In this document: positions 11,919 to 23,254 of the stretch, one piece after another
How positions within the stretch are numbered: position 1 is the first letter of the stretch
Layout of the letters: the number at the start of each line of letters is the position of its first letter
Translations under genes and position numbers: made by a program
Assembly (NCBI RefSeq): GCF_024323335.1
Contig: NC_066579.1
Coordinates: 250,721,575 to 250,785,574 of the forward strand
Direction of reading: 5' to 3'
Length of the DNA: 64,000 nucleotides
Origin: Lathyrus oleraceus
Lineage: Eukaryota; Streptophyta; Magnoliopsida; Fabales; Fabaceae
Notes under the pieces: model-generated
The model's input: only the letters and a program-made list of their open reading frames with translations
The model's database searches: none
Told to the model about the DNA's origin: nothing

Positions 11919-12936
11919 CCGTGCGTTATTTATCCCAGAGGAGGGAAAGGAAACGCTCGAAGTAAACCTGGAAAAAGGAAAGGAAAAGACAAGGTCTCGC
12001 AACCAAATCTCGGGTTCGGGAGTCGATTATGCGAAGGGAAGGTATTAGCACCCCTACGCATCCGTAGTACTCTACGGGATCCACTCTTGTTGTTCTTGTC
12101 TAAAGGGTGTGAGTTTATCTAATGTACTATTTACTAAAATAAGGGTCAAAAGAAAATGACTCGCACGGATGTCGCATCCACTGCATACGTATCTCATCTG
12201 AATATGAGAATCAGAGTCTTCGTAGCTCGGCTACCTATGGGTTAAAGAGGAGTGTGCTCGCTAAGACATCGCGTCTTATGCCTACGTATCTCATCTGGAA
12301 TGAGAATCAGAGCAAGCCGTTGTTCGGCTACCTACGGGTTTGTTTTGTGTTTTTTAGGTGAACGACGTTACTACGCAATCTGCCGGATGCTCGACCTTTG
12401 GAGACTTACTCGCCTGTAGTAGAAGGAGTTAACGTGTTCTTAGGAGAATAAAAAACAATGAGTTTGTTTGTGTTTTAGGAATGCTCATGCAAAAAGGAAG
12501 TCCTAGATGAAGGAACCGTACTACCTTAAATGACATGCAAATGAGAGACTACACGAAGCCTAGCAACCCTATGGGGAGACAATCACACCATACAAAACAA
12601 ACATGCATAATGTAAACAGCCAACAAGGAGGCTCAAAGATACATGGGTAAGGCTTTAGTCAAGAGGGGTCATATCAACCTCGACAAACAAGCCATGGAAG
12701 GGTAATCAAATGGGCTCTTAACCACTGATATTGACCGTCAGGGTGAGCAGATCAAAAGGGTAATGAGGATAAGACCTCATATCTCTTAACCCTGGACAGG
12801 GTGAGCTCATGACAAAAAGTGGGGATTCAGGAAGGTGGAACCCTCTCCACTGACCGACTGGACAAAAGATCTTGGGCTTTTGTTCTGAAGCATCGACACG
12901 TAGTGCGAGCATAAAGAACGACACACTGAATACCAG

Positions 12937-12955
12937 GGGATTGACTACTAATCCC
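12937..12955 (-). other. Conserved LTR hairpin, copy D
   Basis: Minus strand GGGATT-AGTAGTC-AATCCC, 6-bp stem and 7-nt loop. Confidence 0.75.
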
Positions 12956-13607
12956 TTTTATCCGTAAATTGCCTCTTCGTGGAGGTCTTTAGCATGGGTG
13001 CCTCTTCTCGGAGGTCTTTGGGCACAAAAGTAAACAAACAAAAGAAAACATTGCCTCCTATTGAGGTCTTCCAGCTAAGAAAGCGGTAAAATGCGGGAAG
13101 GATAAAGGGATCAAGAGATCTACCACGCGGATAAAAATCCGAAGTAATAACAACTAAAGAAGCAAGAAACCCGGTGATCTCTCAAGCTAGCACCATCAAA
13201 GAAAGCAGGTCAGCAAAGTAATCAGAATAAATCTCCAAATGGTATCCCACAAATAAATTGGAATACCAAGCGAGCTATCTCTTCAAGAGTCATGTGAGCC
13301 CTCACAAAAACTCAACAAACAAGTTAGAATAACAAGACGAGGTGCAATCAAGAGTTGTACCAAACAGAAGAATCATAGCAACATGAACCATGCTACAAAA
13401 AGCTCACAAAAAGCAACCAAGGGTAGGAGGCCTAAACCTCTTGTCAAACAAATGCATCAAAAGGGTATCAAAACTCAAAGTCAGGGGGCAAGGATCCACA
13501 CATCAAGACATGACATACATACTAAAACAGGTGCCCAGATGCAATAGAAAACATGTCATAACAAAGCATGAAACAGATTGGAGAGAAAACAGAGAAAAGC
13601 AGCTACT

Positions 13608-14270
13608 GTCGCGATCGCTACCGCTTCGCTTAGCGAAGGCTTAGCGAAGCTTCGCTGCAGGCTCGCCTAGCGATGGGCTAGTGAATGCCTGCGGGTTCTG
13701 GATTTTCCATTGATAACAGTATGATTTCAGAAACCCCAAACCCTATGATATCCATCTCAACAACAAAGTGATTAAACATTCAAGGCATTGTTCTACACAT
13801 TCATACACATCTAAACCCACATGCAAAACCTAACTATACCCACTCTCCCGGATTCAATCATAATACCTCATGCTTCAGAAATTTCAGATTGAAAGCGTAA
13901 AGTAATAGGAATAAGGCAAACCTGATTGGAGAGATCGAATGAAATTGAATTGCACGGTTGGGTTTGCAGAACAATCTTAGGGTTTATATGAGATGGAATG
14001 GGTTCTTTGCAGATGAGTTTCCTTCAATCTCTGGAGGCTGCTCTGAATTAGTTCTCACTCTTTTTCTCCAGGGTTTCTTCCACTGAATTTTTTAAGAATT
14101 TATAACCTGATTTTCGTGGCTTTGTGGGCTCAAATGAGAGAGGTCCAAGTCCAAGATTTTTCTGTTATATTTTTAAAACGCGTGAGCTTCGCCTAGCAAA
14201 GAATTTGCTCGCCTAGCAAGCATGACAGTTTAGATTCGCTAAGAGAACCACACTGCTCGCCTAGCGAGCA
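13608..14270. repeat. Palindromic CGCTAGGCGAG-type motif clusters in LTR D
   Basis: Two clusters (13608-13675 and 14184-14270) of variants of the near-perfect palindrome GCTCGCTAGGCGAGC. Forms include gctcgcctagcgagc, tcgcttagcgaag and ttagcgaagcttcgct. The surrounding LTR is AT-rich. Confidence 0.75.
14099..14104 (-). promoter_or_regulatory. TATA-like box of Ogre-D LTR
   Basis: TATAAA on the minus strand, at the position homologous to TATAAA in LTR E (54926-54931). Confidence 0.45.
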
Positions 14271-14519
14271 TGACAGCTCAGGAACAGGCCTTTGCTCTTT
14301 CAAGATTAGCGTTTTGAATGATGAATAGACCCCATTTGAACATGTTTGAAGTAACTCAAGTCATTCCCTTGTGTTGACTGATCAACCAGATAGAACCCAC
14401 AAAAGTGATTTGAGTGATGTCCAAGCTTCTTGGAAGACGAACTCTTGGAGCTAATTCTGATTGACATGATGAAATTCAATATGGAATGTTAAATGACCTA
14501 AAAATGAATGCATGAATGA

Positions 14520-14540
14520 GGGGGGGGGGGGGGGGGGGGG
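14520..14540. repeat. 21-base G homopolymer
   Basis: A run of 21 G just inside the start of LTR D. Homologous positions hold five or six C (minus reading) in the B and E LTRs, so it is a recent expansion or an assembly-prone site. Confidence 0.95.
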
Positions 14541-14558
14541 TAAATTTGAGGTGCTACA

Positions 14559-14584
14559 AGGATGTCAAGGCTACTACTCCTCAC
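14559..14584. other. 26-bp segment not assigned to any element
   Basis: It lies between the head-to-head LTR starts of Ogre-D and Ogre-B. It begins with the presumed 5-bp target duplication of D (AGGAT) and ends with that of B (CTCAC). It is the only sequence in the window outside the six elements. Confidence 0.7.
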
Positions 14585-15239
14585 TGTAGCACCTCAAATT
14601 TGCCCTCCTCATTCATGCATTCATTTTTAGGTCATTTAACATTTCATATTGTATTTTAGCATGTCAATCAGAATTAGCTCCAAGAGTTTGTCTTCCAAGA
14701 AGCTTGGATATCATCCAAGTCACTTTGCGGGTTCTATCTGAATGATCAGTCAACACAAGGGAAATTGTGCATCAACTAGGGTTTTTCTCAACACTCAAGG
14801 AAGTTTGTATTCATCTGGGTATCAAGGGTGCATCACCATCCTCATGATCTTTCTTTCCTCAAATTTTCATTTCTTATCAGCAAAGTTCGTCTGAATTAGG
14901 GTTTGACCTCTGGTCAATTTTGGTCTACTGAAGTAGTCAAAGTAGGGTTCCTCAAGGATTGAGATGCATTCTTGGTTTGAAGGTCTTATGGATGTTGTGT
15001 AGAGCTCTTGGGAGCTAGGGTTTCATTTTCAGAGGTTTTCTTCAAAGGATCAAGCTTAATGGGCTCAGTACAGTTCAAAATTCAACTGTGAAGTCAAAAG
15101 TCAACTATTGGTCAACTGAGGGTCAAATGGCTAGGGAATGACTTGAGATACTTCCAACATGTTCAAATGGGGTCTATTCATCATTCAAAACATTAATCTT
15201 GAAGGAACAAAGGTCCAGTGCACAGGTTACCAAATTTGG

Positions 15240-15580
15240 AAAGATGTTCCTGAGTTGTCATGCTCGCTAGGCGAGCAGAATGGTTCGCCTAGCGAGCCCC
15301 AAAATAAGCCACCAGAATCACCTGCGCCCAGAAGAAACTTCCTGAGCTGTCATGCTCGCTAGGCGAGCAATCCTTCGCTAGGCGAAGCCCACGCTTCCTC
15401 CTTCACTCCAGCGAGCCTTGATGATGTTGCTACTGGAATTCCTCGCTACCTGCTCGCTGGATGCTCGCCTAGTGAGTAATTGCTAGCTATGCTTTTATCC
15501 AAGTCTGGGAGTGTTCGCTGGAACCTCGCTAAGTGCTCGCCTAGCGAGCCCTTCGCTACCTCACTCGCCTAGCGAGCTTG
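15240..15580. repeat. Palindromic GCTCGCTAGGCGAGC-type cluster in LTR B
   Basis: At least eight copies or half-copies of GCTCGCTAGGCGAGC, GCTCGCCTAGCGAGC and TTCGCTAGGCGAAG within about 340 bp (for example near 15263, 15285, 15354, 15373, 15465, 15535 and 15566). Confidence 0.85.
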
Positions 15581-18500
15581 CTGATGTACCAAGCAAATTA
15601 TAAAAAACAAGGGCGGTTTTGAGCTTTTTCTCAGACATGACAGTTGTAGATCTTTGTCTCACCTTTCCAAAAGTCCTATTTCAAGGCCATATGATGAATG
15701 GTTGAAGAGTTATGGTTCTTGAATGATGAAGTGTGCATGAAGGCTTCAAAAAGGCATAACATGAGGTTGACAAGTCCAATTGGTGTGGCTCTTTTTTAGC
15801 TATGGTTTTGTTTTGAGAAATACTTTAAAATGGCATGCAAAATGACCTATAATTTTGCATGATTCATCAATGGTGCAAGTCATTTTTCAAGCTTTCTTGC
15901 ATGAAAAGTCAAAAGGACACAAGTTGACATCATGGAATATTCTCACATGCCAATCATTGGGAATTTATTCAACATTGTTTTTTGGGCCAAATCCACCCTG
16001 GAATTTGAGCCCATGCATTCCCACATGTGTGGAAAAGTCATGCATGCACAAAAATTACACCTTTGCAAAATTTCCATTAAACATCATCTTGTGTTATTTC
16101 TTTCATATAATCATGATTAATCAAGTCTGAAGAGAAGATTAAGGCATTAAACAAGGTTGTCCATGTGCAAATAAGGGGGGTATTTTCCAAAAATAACCAA
16201 AATGATGATGGACTTGAAACTCTTTCATTTGAGCCCACCAAGCCACAAAAATCAGAGGATCAACTCTAAAAATATCATTAAGCAAAACCCTAATTCGGGT
16301 AACCTCCATACACTCTGAAAATATGACTTTCCAAAAATCATATCATACTTTATTCTCATCAAATCCCTCCATACATCCATGGAAAATGAAAACCAATAGC
16401 ATATTCTTGATCTACACACTCTAAGGATCACAAACCACCCTTCATTTGAGCCATTCCAAGCAGTTTCTAAACGGAGCTTTAATGGAGGTTGCTTCTTGAA
16501 TCTCAAGATCTGGACCGTTTCAAGCACAATCAAAGGTAGCAAACATTCATAGAAGTTCAAGGGAGGTATTCTGGAGTTTATCTCATCACCATACTGAAGT
16601 TTCGGAAGGCGCCATTTCCGGTAACTCAAATTTCGACTCTCTTATTTCGCTCATTTCTTATGCCTAAATGAAACTAAATGCTATGGTGATGATGTAGATG
16701 TGTTTACTTTTTAAAATGATGCAATATTGAGTGAGAAATCTTGATTTAAAGTTTTGATGTTCGAACTTTTTGTTTATGATTTAAGAGATTGGTGAGGATT
16801 CATGAAAAACTAATATGATTTTTGAGTTCCTAGCATATGGTTTAAGGGGGGGGGGGGTAGCCCCATTTTCATGAAGTTCTGGGCCGCGCGTGGAGGAGGC
16901 CGCCGCCGGCGGTGGCCGGAATCCTACCGGCGTTACTGTTCATGGCCGGAGTGTCTTGAGGAAGAAGACGATCCCACGGCCGTTAGATCTTGTTGACTTT
17001 TCTTTTGATCCAAAGGCCCATATTTTTTCTGATTTTCGTTTTTTATTTATTTTATTTAGTCACTTAAGTGACTTGTGTGACCAATTGACATTGTTGCATA
17101 TGTGTCACATTCCATGTACATAGTTTTCCCCATTTTATTTTATTTTTTAAAAATAGCAAAAATACTTAAAAAACACTGAAATGTTTTGTGAGTGATCCCT
17201 GATGAGTCCTTGATATTTTGGTACCATTGCCCAATTATTTCATGACACGTGGAATTTAATATGAATTTCTGATTCATTTATGTGCATTTTCGACCATTTG
17301 CATTCAAACCTTCATGAAATCCCATATTTTAACCATTCTGACCCAAGCCTTTGCACACACCATCCTCATACATGATACTAAGATATGGTAACTGGTTTGG
17401 TTATTTTCTATGTCATTTTGCTAGGGTTTGACACATGAATTTAAATGTTGCGTTTTTGGACATGTTTTTGCATTCTCAATTTCTCAATTTTTGTTTTCAT
17501 ATCAAACGAATCTAGATGCTTCTGATTTTTTGCATGACGTTTATATATGTTCAGTGGAACCTTGTGTTAAATTCCCATGAATTTAGGATGCGTTTTCAAT
17601 TTGATTTGGATTTTTGAGGTTGATGTTGGCATTTTAGTCCCTATTTTGATGCTTGCTTAGCATGAGGCACTTGTGCCACTTTCTTTGAATGTTGAAACCA
17701 ATCCTTTTGCACATGTTTTAGTATGTATGTCATGTCTTGATGTGTGGAGCCTTGCCCCATGACTTTGAGTTTTGATACCCTTTTGATGCATTTGTTTGAC
17801 AAGAGGTTTAGGCCTCCTATCCTTGGTTGTTTTTGTGAACTTTTGCGAACTTTAATAGCATGATTCATGTGGTTACACTTTGATTCTGGTTTGGTGCCTT
17901 TGCACATGTGTTCTCCCCTGTTCTATGATGCTTCTATCAAGTCTTTGTGCATTTATTCATAATGAGCTCCTTTTTGCATTCATTTGAGCATGAAAGACGC
18001 ATTAGGGCTTCATGATACACTTTGTTTGATTTTGATCCAAAAGTGATTCTATGCTTATGATATGAACTTGGAGGTTTGAATATTGATTACATAGCTCATT
18101 TGACATGCTTATGATATGCATACCTTGCTTCCATGTTCATTTCATCTTGACACATAATTGCATGAACTTGTCTACATGCTTTTGTTGCATTTTGAGGTGC
18201 TTTGGACATGATTGACTTTCACTTTGCTAAGTTGGGTTTAAATGACTTTTGATTGATGTTTTAGGAGTCATTTGGTTCTGTTTGTGTGCTTAATTGTCTA
18301 ATCCTTGACCCTTGCCTCATGCCTTTACCTTTTATGACTCATTGTTGAAGTTGAAGCACTTTGAACTTGTATGTTGACTTGTTTGACTTTGATGCATCTT
18401 TGGATGTTTAGTGCTTTTACTTTGATCTTGTTGAGTTGAGTTCTTGAGACATTTATTGAATTGATGTCACTTCTGACTTGGTGCTATTGTATCCTCCTTT

Positions 18501-18991
18501 CATCATTCATGCTTTGTTGTGACATGCTTTCTATTGCATCCGTGCACTGTTTACCTGACACCGTTGTTGCTATGGTTCTTTTGTTTAGTGCAACTCTTGA
18601 TTGCACCCCATCTTGTTATTCTAACTTGTTTGTTGAGTTTTTGTGAGGGCTCACATGACTCTTGAAGAGATAGCTTGTTTGGTATTCCACTTTATTTGTG
18701 GGATACCATTTGGAGATTTATTCTGATTGCTTTGCTGACTTGCTTTCTTTGATGGTGCTAGCTTGAGAGATCTCTGGGTTTCTTGTTTTTTTGGTTATTG
18801 TTACTTCGGATCTTTATCCGTGTGGTAGATCTCTTGATCCCTTTTACATCTTTCCAGCATTTTACCGTTTTCTTAGTTGGAAGACCTCGATAGGAGGCAA
18901 TGTTTTTGTGTGTTTACTTTTGTGCCCAAAGACCTCCAAGAGGAGGCACCAGTGCTAAAGACCTCAATGAAAAGGCAATTGACGGATAAAA

Positions 18992-19010
18992 GGGATTAGT
19001 AGTCAATCCC
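18992..19010 (+). other. Conserved LTR hairpin, copy B
   Basis: GGGATT-AGTAGTC-AATCCC, in the block flanked by GACGGATAAAA upstream and TTATTCAGTGTGTC downstream. Confidence 0.75.
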
Positions 19011-20025
19011 CTGTTATTCAGTGTGTCCTTCTTTATGCTCGCACTACGTGTCGATGCTTCAGAACAAAAGCCCAAGATCCTTTGTCCGGTCAGTCAGTGG
19101 AGAGGGTTCCATCTTTCTGAACCCCCACGCTTTGTCATGAGCTCACCCTGTCCAGGGTTAAGAGCTATGAGGTCTTATCCTCATTACCCTTTTGATCTGC
19201 TCACCCTAACGTTCAATGTCAGTGGTTAAGAGCCCATTTGATTATCTTTCCATGGCTTGTTTGTCGAGGTTGATATGACCCCTCTTGACTAAAGCCCTAC
19301 CCATGTATGTTTGAGCCCCCCCTTGTTGGTGTGTTTACTTTATGTTATATGTTTTTGTATGGTGTGATCGTCTCCCCATAGGACTACTAGGCTTCGTATA
19401 GTCTCTCGTTTGCATGTCAATTAAGGTAGCACGGTTCCTTCGTCTAGGACTTCCTTTTTGCATGAGCATTCCTAAAACACAAACAAACTCTTTGATTTTC
19501 TTTTCTTAAGAACACGTTAACTCCTTCTACTACAGGTGAGTAAGTCTCCAAAGGTCGAGCATCCGGTAGATTGCGTAGTAACGTCGTTCATCTAAAAAAC
19601 ACAAAACAAACAAAAATAGGTTAGCCGAGCTACGGTGCTCTGATTCTCAATCCTTCTTGAGATACGTATGCAGCAGGGTAGGGCCTGTGCGAGCAATAAC
19701 TCTTTCCTTTCCCTACTTTGATTTTCTCTCTTCCGCATCGTATATAGGACTTTTTATACACACACTTTAGACATAAATAGCAAGCGTGGATCCTGTGGAG
19801 TACCACAGACGTGAAGGGGTGCGATAACCTTCCCTTCACGTAACCGGCCCCCTTACTCGGTTTTCTTTGGTTCGAGACTTTGTTTTATCCGTTCCCTATT
19901 GGTTATTCAGTACTACCTTTCCCTCCTCTTGGGATAAAATTACATAGCTGGAGACTCTACTCTTTTTCCTCGCCACTCCTTTTTCGCGTTTGTACTTGGA
20001 TTCAGGAAATTCGGGGAGCGACAGC

Positions 20026-20043
20026 TGGTGACTCTGCTGGGGA
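20026..20043 (+). other. Primer-binding site of Ogre-B
   Basis: TGGTGACTCTGCTGGGGA, two bases after the LTR end. One base differs (T for C at position 4) from the consensus here. Confidence 0.88.
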
Positions 20044-20768
20044 CTTATTTTCCCTAGTGGACCTTTCCTAGCGTTTGTTTGTTTATTGTCTGTTGTGTGT
20101 TATTTATTTATTGCTTTGCATACTTATCTGCTTGCATTGCATCCTATGTGCGCTTTACTGTTTCATGCATACTGTGCTGGCTGTGTATCTGTTTCGCTGT
20201 TGGGTGGGAGTCATAAGAGGTAAAAAGCCCAATACACAGGCTATAAGTGAACTTTAGGACACCTAGGAATAAAGTGATTCATGGGAAGCGGGTGGTATGG
20301 CGCCACTTAGCGGAACATGGTATCACGAGCAGTTCAGATTCTGATGGGGTATTATCGTTGCATACACCTGGTGTGCATATGATGATATTCTTGAAAGGAT
20401 TGTTTATCCTGCGTTTCTCTTGACCTTACCCTGGCCTAGATTACACCCGTGAGTGGGGCGGGAATGAATCATTTACAGGTACTGATGGTGACTTGTTCTG
20501 ATGGTGACTGTGTCCTGTTGGTGATTTTTGTTTGGTTCTGAAGTATGGGTTCTAAGTTGATGACTGTGTTCTATGGTTCCCGGTTCCGAATTCATGCTGA
20601 AGTTCTGATCCTGTGCCTTGTGATACACAGCCAACCAACCATTGTTTCATCATTTTGCATCATAGCATGTTTATTTTCAAAAAAATAATGCATAAAAAAA
20701 GAGAAAAAGTTAACCCGCATATGCATATCATTTTTTAGGTTTATTCAGGAGTATGTTCACACCGAGAG
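20044..20768 (+). other. Untranslated leader of Ogre-B
   Basis: Noncoding leader with short A-rich tracts near 20680-20710. Shares blocks with the Ogre-C leader. Confidence 0.7.
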
Positions 20769-21749
20769 ATGGTTGCCATTCCAGAGTTGAAGAGGAAGAC
20801 TTGCACCTACAACTTTTACCGTGAGTCGTTGACATCTTTGGAAGAATTGGGTAATCTCGTGACCGACCGTAATCAGAAAGTTTTTGATGATCAGTATGGG
20901 GATATCTTGGCATTGTTGAAGATGGTGGTTGATCCGGTACCTCTGCAGACTCTCTTACAATTCTATGATCCGGAGCTTCGTTGCTTTAATTTTCAGGACT
21001 ACCAGCTAGCTCCCACTCTTGAAGAGTATTCCATCCTTATGAATGTCCGAATCAAAAATCAAGTACCTTTCCTGGATGTGCCAAAGGAGGTGGATTTCAA
21101 AGTTGTCGCTAAGGCTCTTTACTTGAGCATCAAGGAAGTGAGCGATAATTGGAAACCAAGCGGTGATGTTGCGGGCTTATCCTTGAAGTTCTTAGTAAGG
21201 ATGGCTAAGGAAGAAGCAAAGAAAGGAAATTGGGTAGCTTTCAATGCTCAGTTGGCTGTCATGATTTATGGAGTTATTCTGTTCCCTAGTATGCCTAGTT
21301 TCGTGGACCTAGCAGCAATCACTATTTTCATTGGAGGAAACCCGGTGCCTACCTTGTTAGCTGATACCTATTATGCGATACACAACAGGCATGGTAAGTG
21401 TGGAGCTATCAGGTGTTGTCTCTCGTTGCTACTCAAGTGGTTCTTGTCTTTTCTACCAACCAATGGACCGTTTGTGGATACTCAAAATACTCACAAATGG
21501 ACTCAGAGGATCATGTCGCTCACATCTTATGATATCAAGTGCCAAGCTTATAGGACTAATGTGCGCAACATCATTATGAGTTGTGGAGAGTTTCGCAATG
21601 TTCCACTCATAGGAACTAGGGGTTGCATCAACTACAACCCGGTTTTTTCTCTCCGTCAGTTGGGTTTTGTCATGAATGAAAGGCCACAAGATGTCGAGAT
21701 AGCTGAAAATGTGTACTTTGAGAAGCGGAGCGATCCAGCAAGATTGGAG
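20769..21749 (+). pseudogene. ORF1: Ogre-B ORF1 protein, N-terminal 327 codons (split by Ogre-A)
   Basis: The ATG at 20769 opens a frame that is uninterrupted up to the Ogre-A LTR at 21750. It has the ORF1 motifs seen in C: ELKRKTC near the start, FYDPELRCF, LAPTLEEY, VPTLLADTYY and GCINYNP. The fold resembles the plant mobile domain/DUF7745 family, by recognition only. The frame continues at 49438. With the inserted element and one target repeat left out of the count, the gene measures 1662 nt (553 codons plus stop). ORF1 was therefore unbroken when A inserted. Confidence 0.88.
21745..21749. repeat. Target-site duplication of Ogre-A (left)
   Basis: TGGAG, repeated at 49433-49437. Confidence 0.93.
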
Positions 21750-22895
21750 TGTAAGACCCCAATTTTGCCCCTAAGATCCCTCATGGCATCATAACATTGC
21801 ATTGCATAGCCTCAAGGATCATTGAGCATCTTGGCTCCCTTTCGCTTTGGGTAGGGGTCTCCTGTGAGTAGTTTGAGATCACCAAGTATGCTTGAATTGT
21901 ATATCATTTGTTTTCTTGCTTTATTCACTAACCAAAAGCACAAAAATATTGTCACTAACATCTTTTGTTGTAGCTTAAGCAATCACCAGGTCAAGAGCTT
22001 CAAGAAGATCCTTTGTGCAAGAGATGAGGTATTTTTCTTGAGATGAGGATCACATGATTATATATAAGGAGCTTACATGAGCTAGGGTTTCATTTTGAAG
22101 CAATTTCATCAAGTGATAAAGGCTCAAGTTCATCAAGACATTTCAAGGTCATCTGAGGACCAAAAAGTCAACTGTGCAGTCAACTGAGGGCTATGAGGTG
22201 GGGAAATGAGTTGAGACACCTCAATCATGTTCAAATGAGGTCTATTCTTCATTCTAAACTTCCATCTTGAAGATTCAAAGGTCATGGCAAAAGTTACTAA
22301 AAATGGAAAATGACCTATAATTCAAAGTTTCCAAATTTGGCAAGTTTTTGGTCCACATTCAACTTGACTTGTCAATGTCAAAGAATTTTCAAATGTATTT
22401 TTGGTGAACATGAAAGTTTTAGATCTTTGTCTCCCATTTTCAAAAAGTCCTAATTCATGTCCATATGATGAATGGTTGAGAAGTTATGATCATTTGATCA
22501 CAAGGTGTGCATGGAAATTCAAAATGGCATAACTTTTGATACAATGCTCCAATTTGGTTCATTCTTTTTGCAAAATGCTCCTCATGTTCAAGGCATCTCA
22601 AATTTACATCATTTGGCTCAATTGTGCAAAGGAATCATGGCTTGTATTCTTACTATTTCACACATGTGCATTTTGAAGAAAATATTCATTATTCATTTTT
22701 GGCTTAAGGTGCAAGCAAATTAATCACCAAATCATGACCATTGGATGATTTTAAGTGGATTGGAAGCCTAGCATGGGACTGTACACGTGGATTATGGCTT
22801 TGTGAGCTTCATTTGCATTTTTTCATATTGCTTCATAACTCCTTAATCTTGATTAACCATTGGCTTAAGTGATCAGCAACATCATTAGCATGGGA

Positions 22896-22903
22896 TATAA
22901 AAG
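22896..22903 (+). promoter_or_regulatory. TATA box of Ogre-A 5' LTR
   Basis: TATAAAAG, about 1.15 kb into the LTR. It is the clearest TATA box in the window. Confidence 0.6.
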
Positions 22904-23254
22904 CTCAAACCCTAATCATAACTGATAACAAAAGCATTTTCAGATCTGAAATTTGAAACTCCCTCCAATTTTCTCTCACTTCGAATTTCATTTTTCTCCA
23001 CACAAACACCAAAAATTCTTGCAGATTCTTGATCATCATGATTCATTGAGCAAGAATCAACCACTGTTTTGAGCAATTCGGCTAGGTTTCGAGCAGTTCA
23101 TGTGTAATCTCATGTTGATGGAATTTGAAAATTGAAGAAGATTTAAGTGGTTTCAACTGATTCTCTTTGCACAAAGCTTCAAGGCAAGGTCAAAGGAGTA
23201 GATCTGGAGCATTAGAGCTTGAGAGATCGTGAATTCAAGAATCTCCAATTTCAG

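Larger units (their letters stand above)
9848..14558 (-). mobile_element. Ogre-D, partial (5' LTR, leader, ORF1 5' part)
   Basis: Minus-strand element with LTR 11857-14558, PBS 11837-11854, leader, and ORF1 cut by Ogre-C at 9848. Its LTR and leader are close to those of Ogre-E. The rest is beyond the left edge, on the far side of Ogre-C. It starts 26 bp from Ogre-B, head-to-head. Confidence 0.88.
11857..14558 (-). repeat. 5' LTR of Ogre-D (2702 bp)
   Basis: Begins (minus) TGTAGCACCTCAAATTTA at 14558 and ends GCGACA at 11857. It is about half the length of the LTR of Ogre-B, with the same ends and the same conserved 3' half. Relative to the Ogre-E LTR it has about 140 bp more, near 13400-13550. 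It contains a G/C homopolymer just inside the start, TATAAA at 14104-14099, palindrome clusters and the conserved hairpin. Confidence 0.9.
14585..20023 (+). repeat. 5' LTR of Ogre-B (5439 bp)
   Basis: Starts TGTAGCACCTCAAATTTG and ends GCGACA, two bases before the PBS. It is twice as long as LTRs D and E, which lack much of 15600-18500. It carries a palindrome cluster (15240-15580), a 12-base G run (16846-16857), a GC-rich patch (16880-16950), the conserved hairpin (18992-19010) and a PBS-like motif (19949-19962). No convincing gene lies inside. Confidence 0.9.

Noticed and set aside
16880..16950. GC-rich patch as a host-gene exon or CpG island
   Set aside because: It lies within LTR B, and a similar GC-rich patch (about 23520-23580) sits in LTR A. 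No conserved protein is seen.
22505..22723. 72-codon frame in LTR A (also 45388-45606)
   Set aside because: It lies upstream of the TATA box in an AT-rich LTR, with no domain. Repetition is due to the LTR pair.
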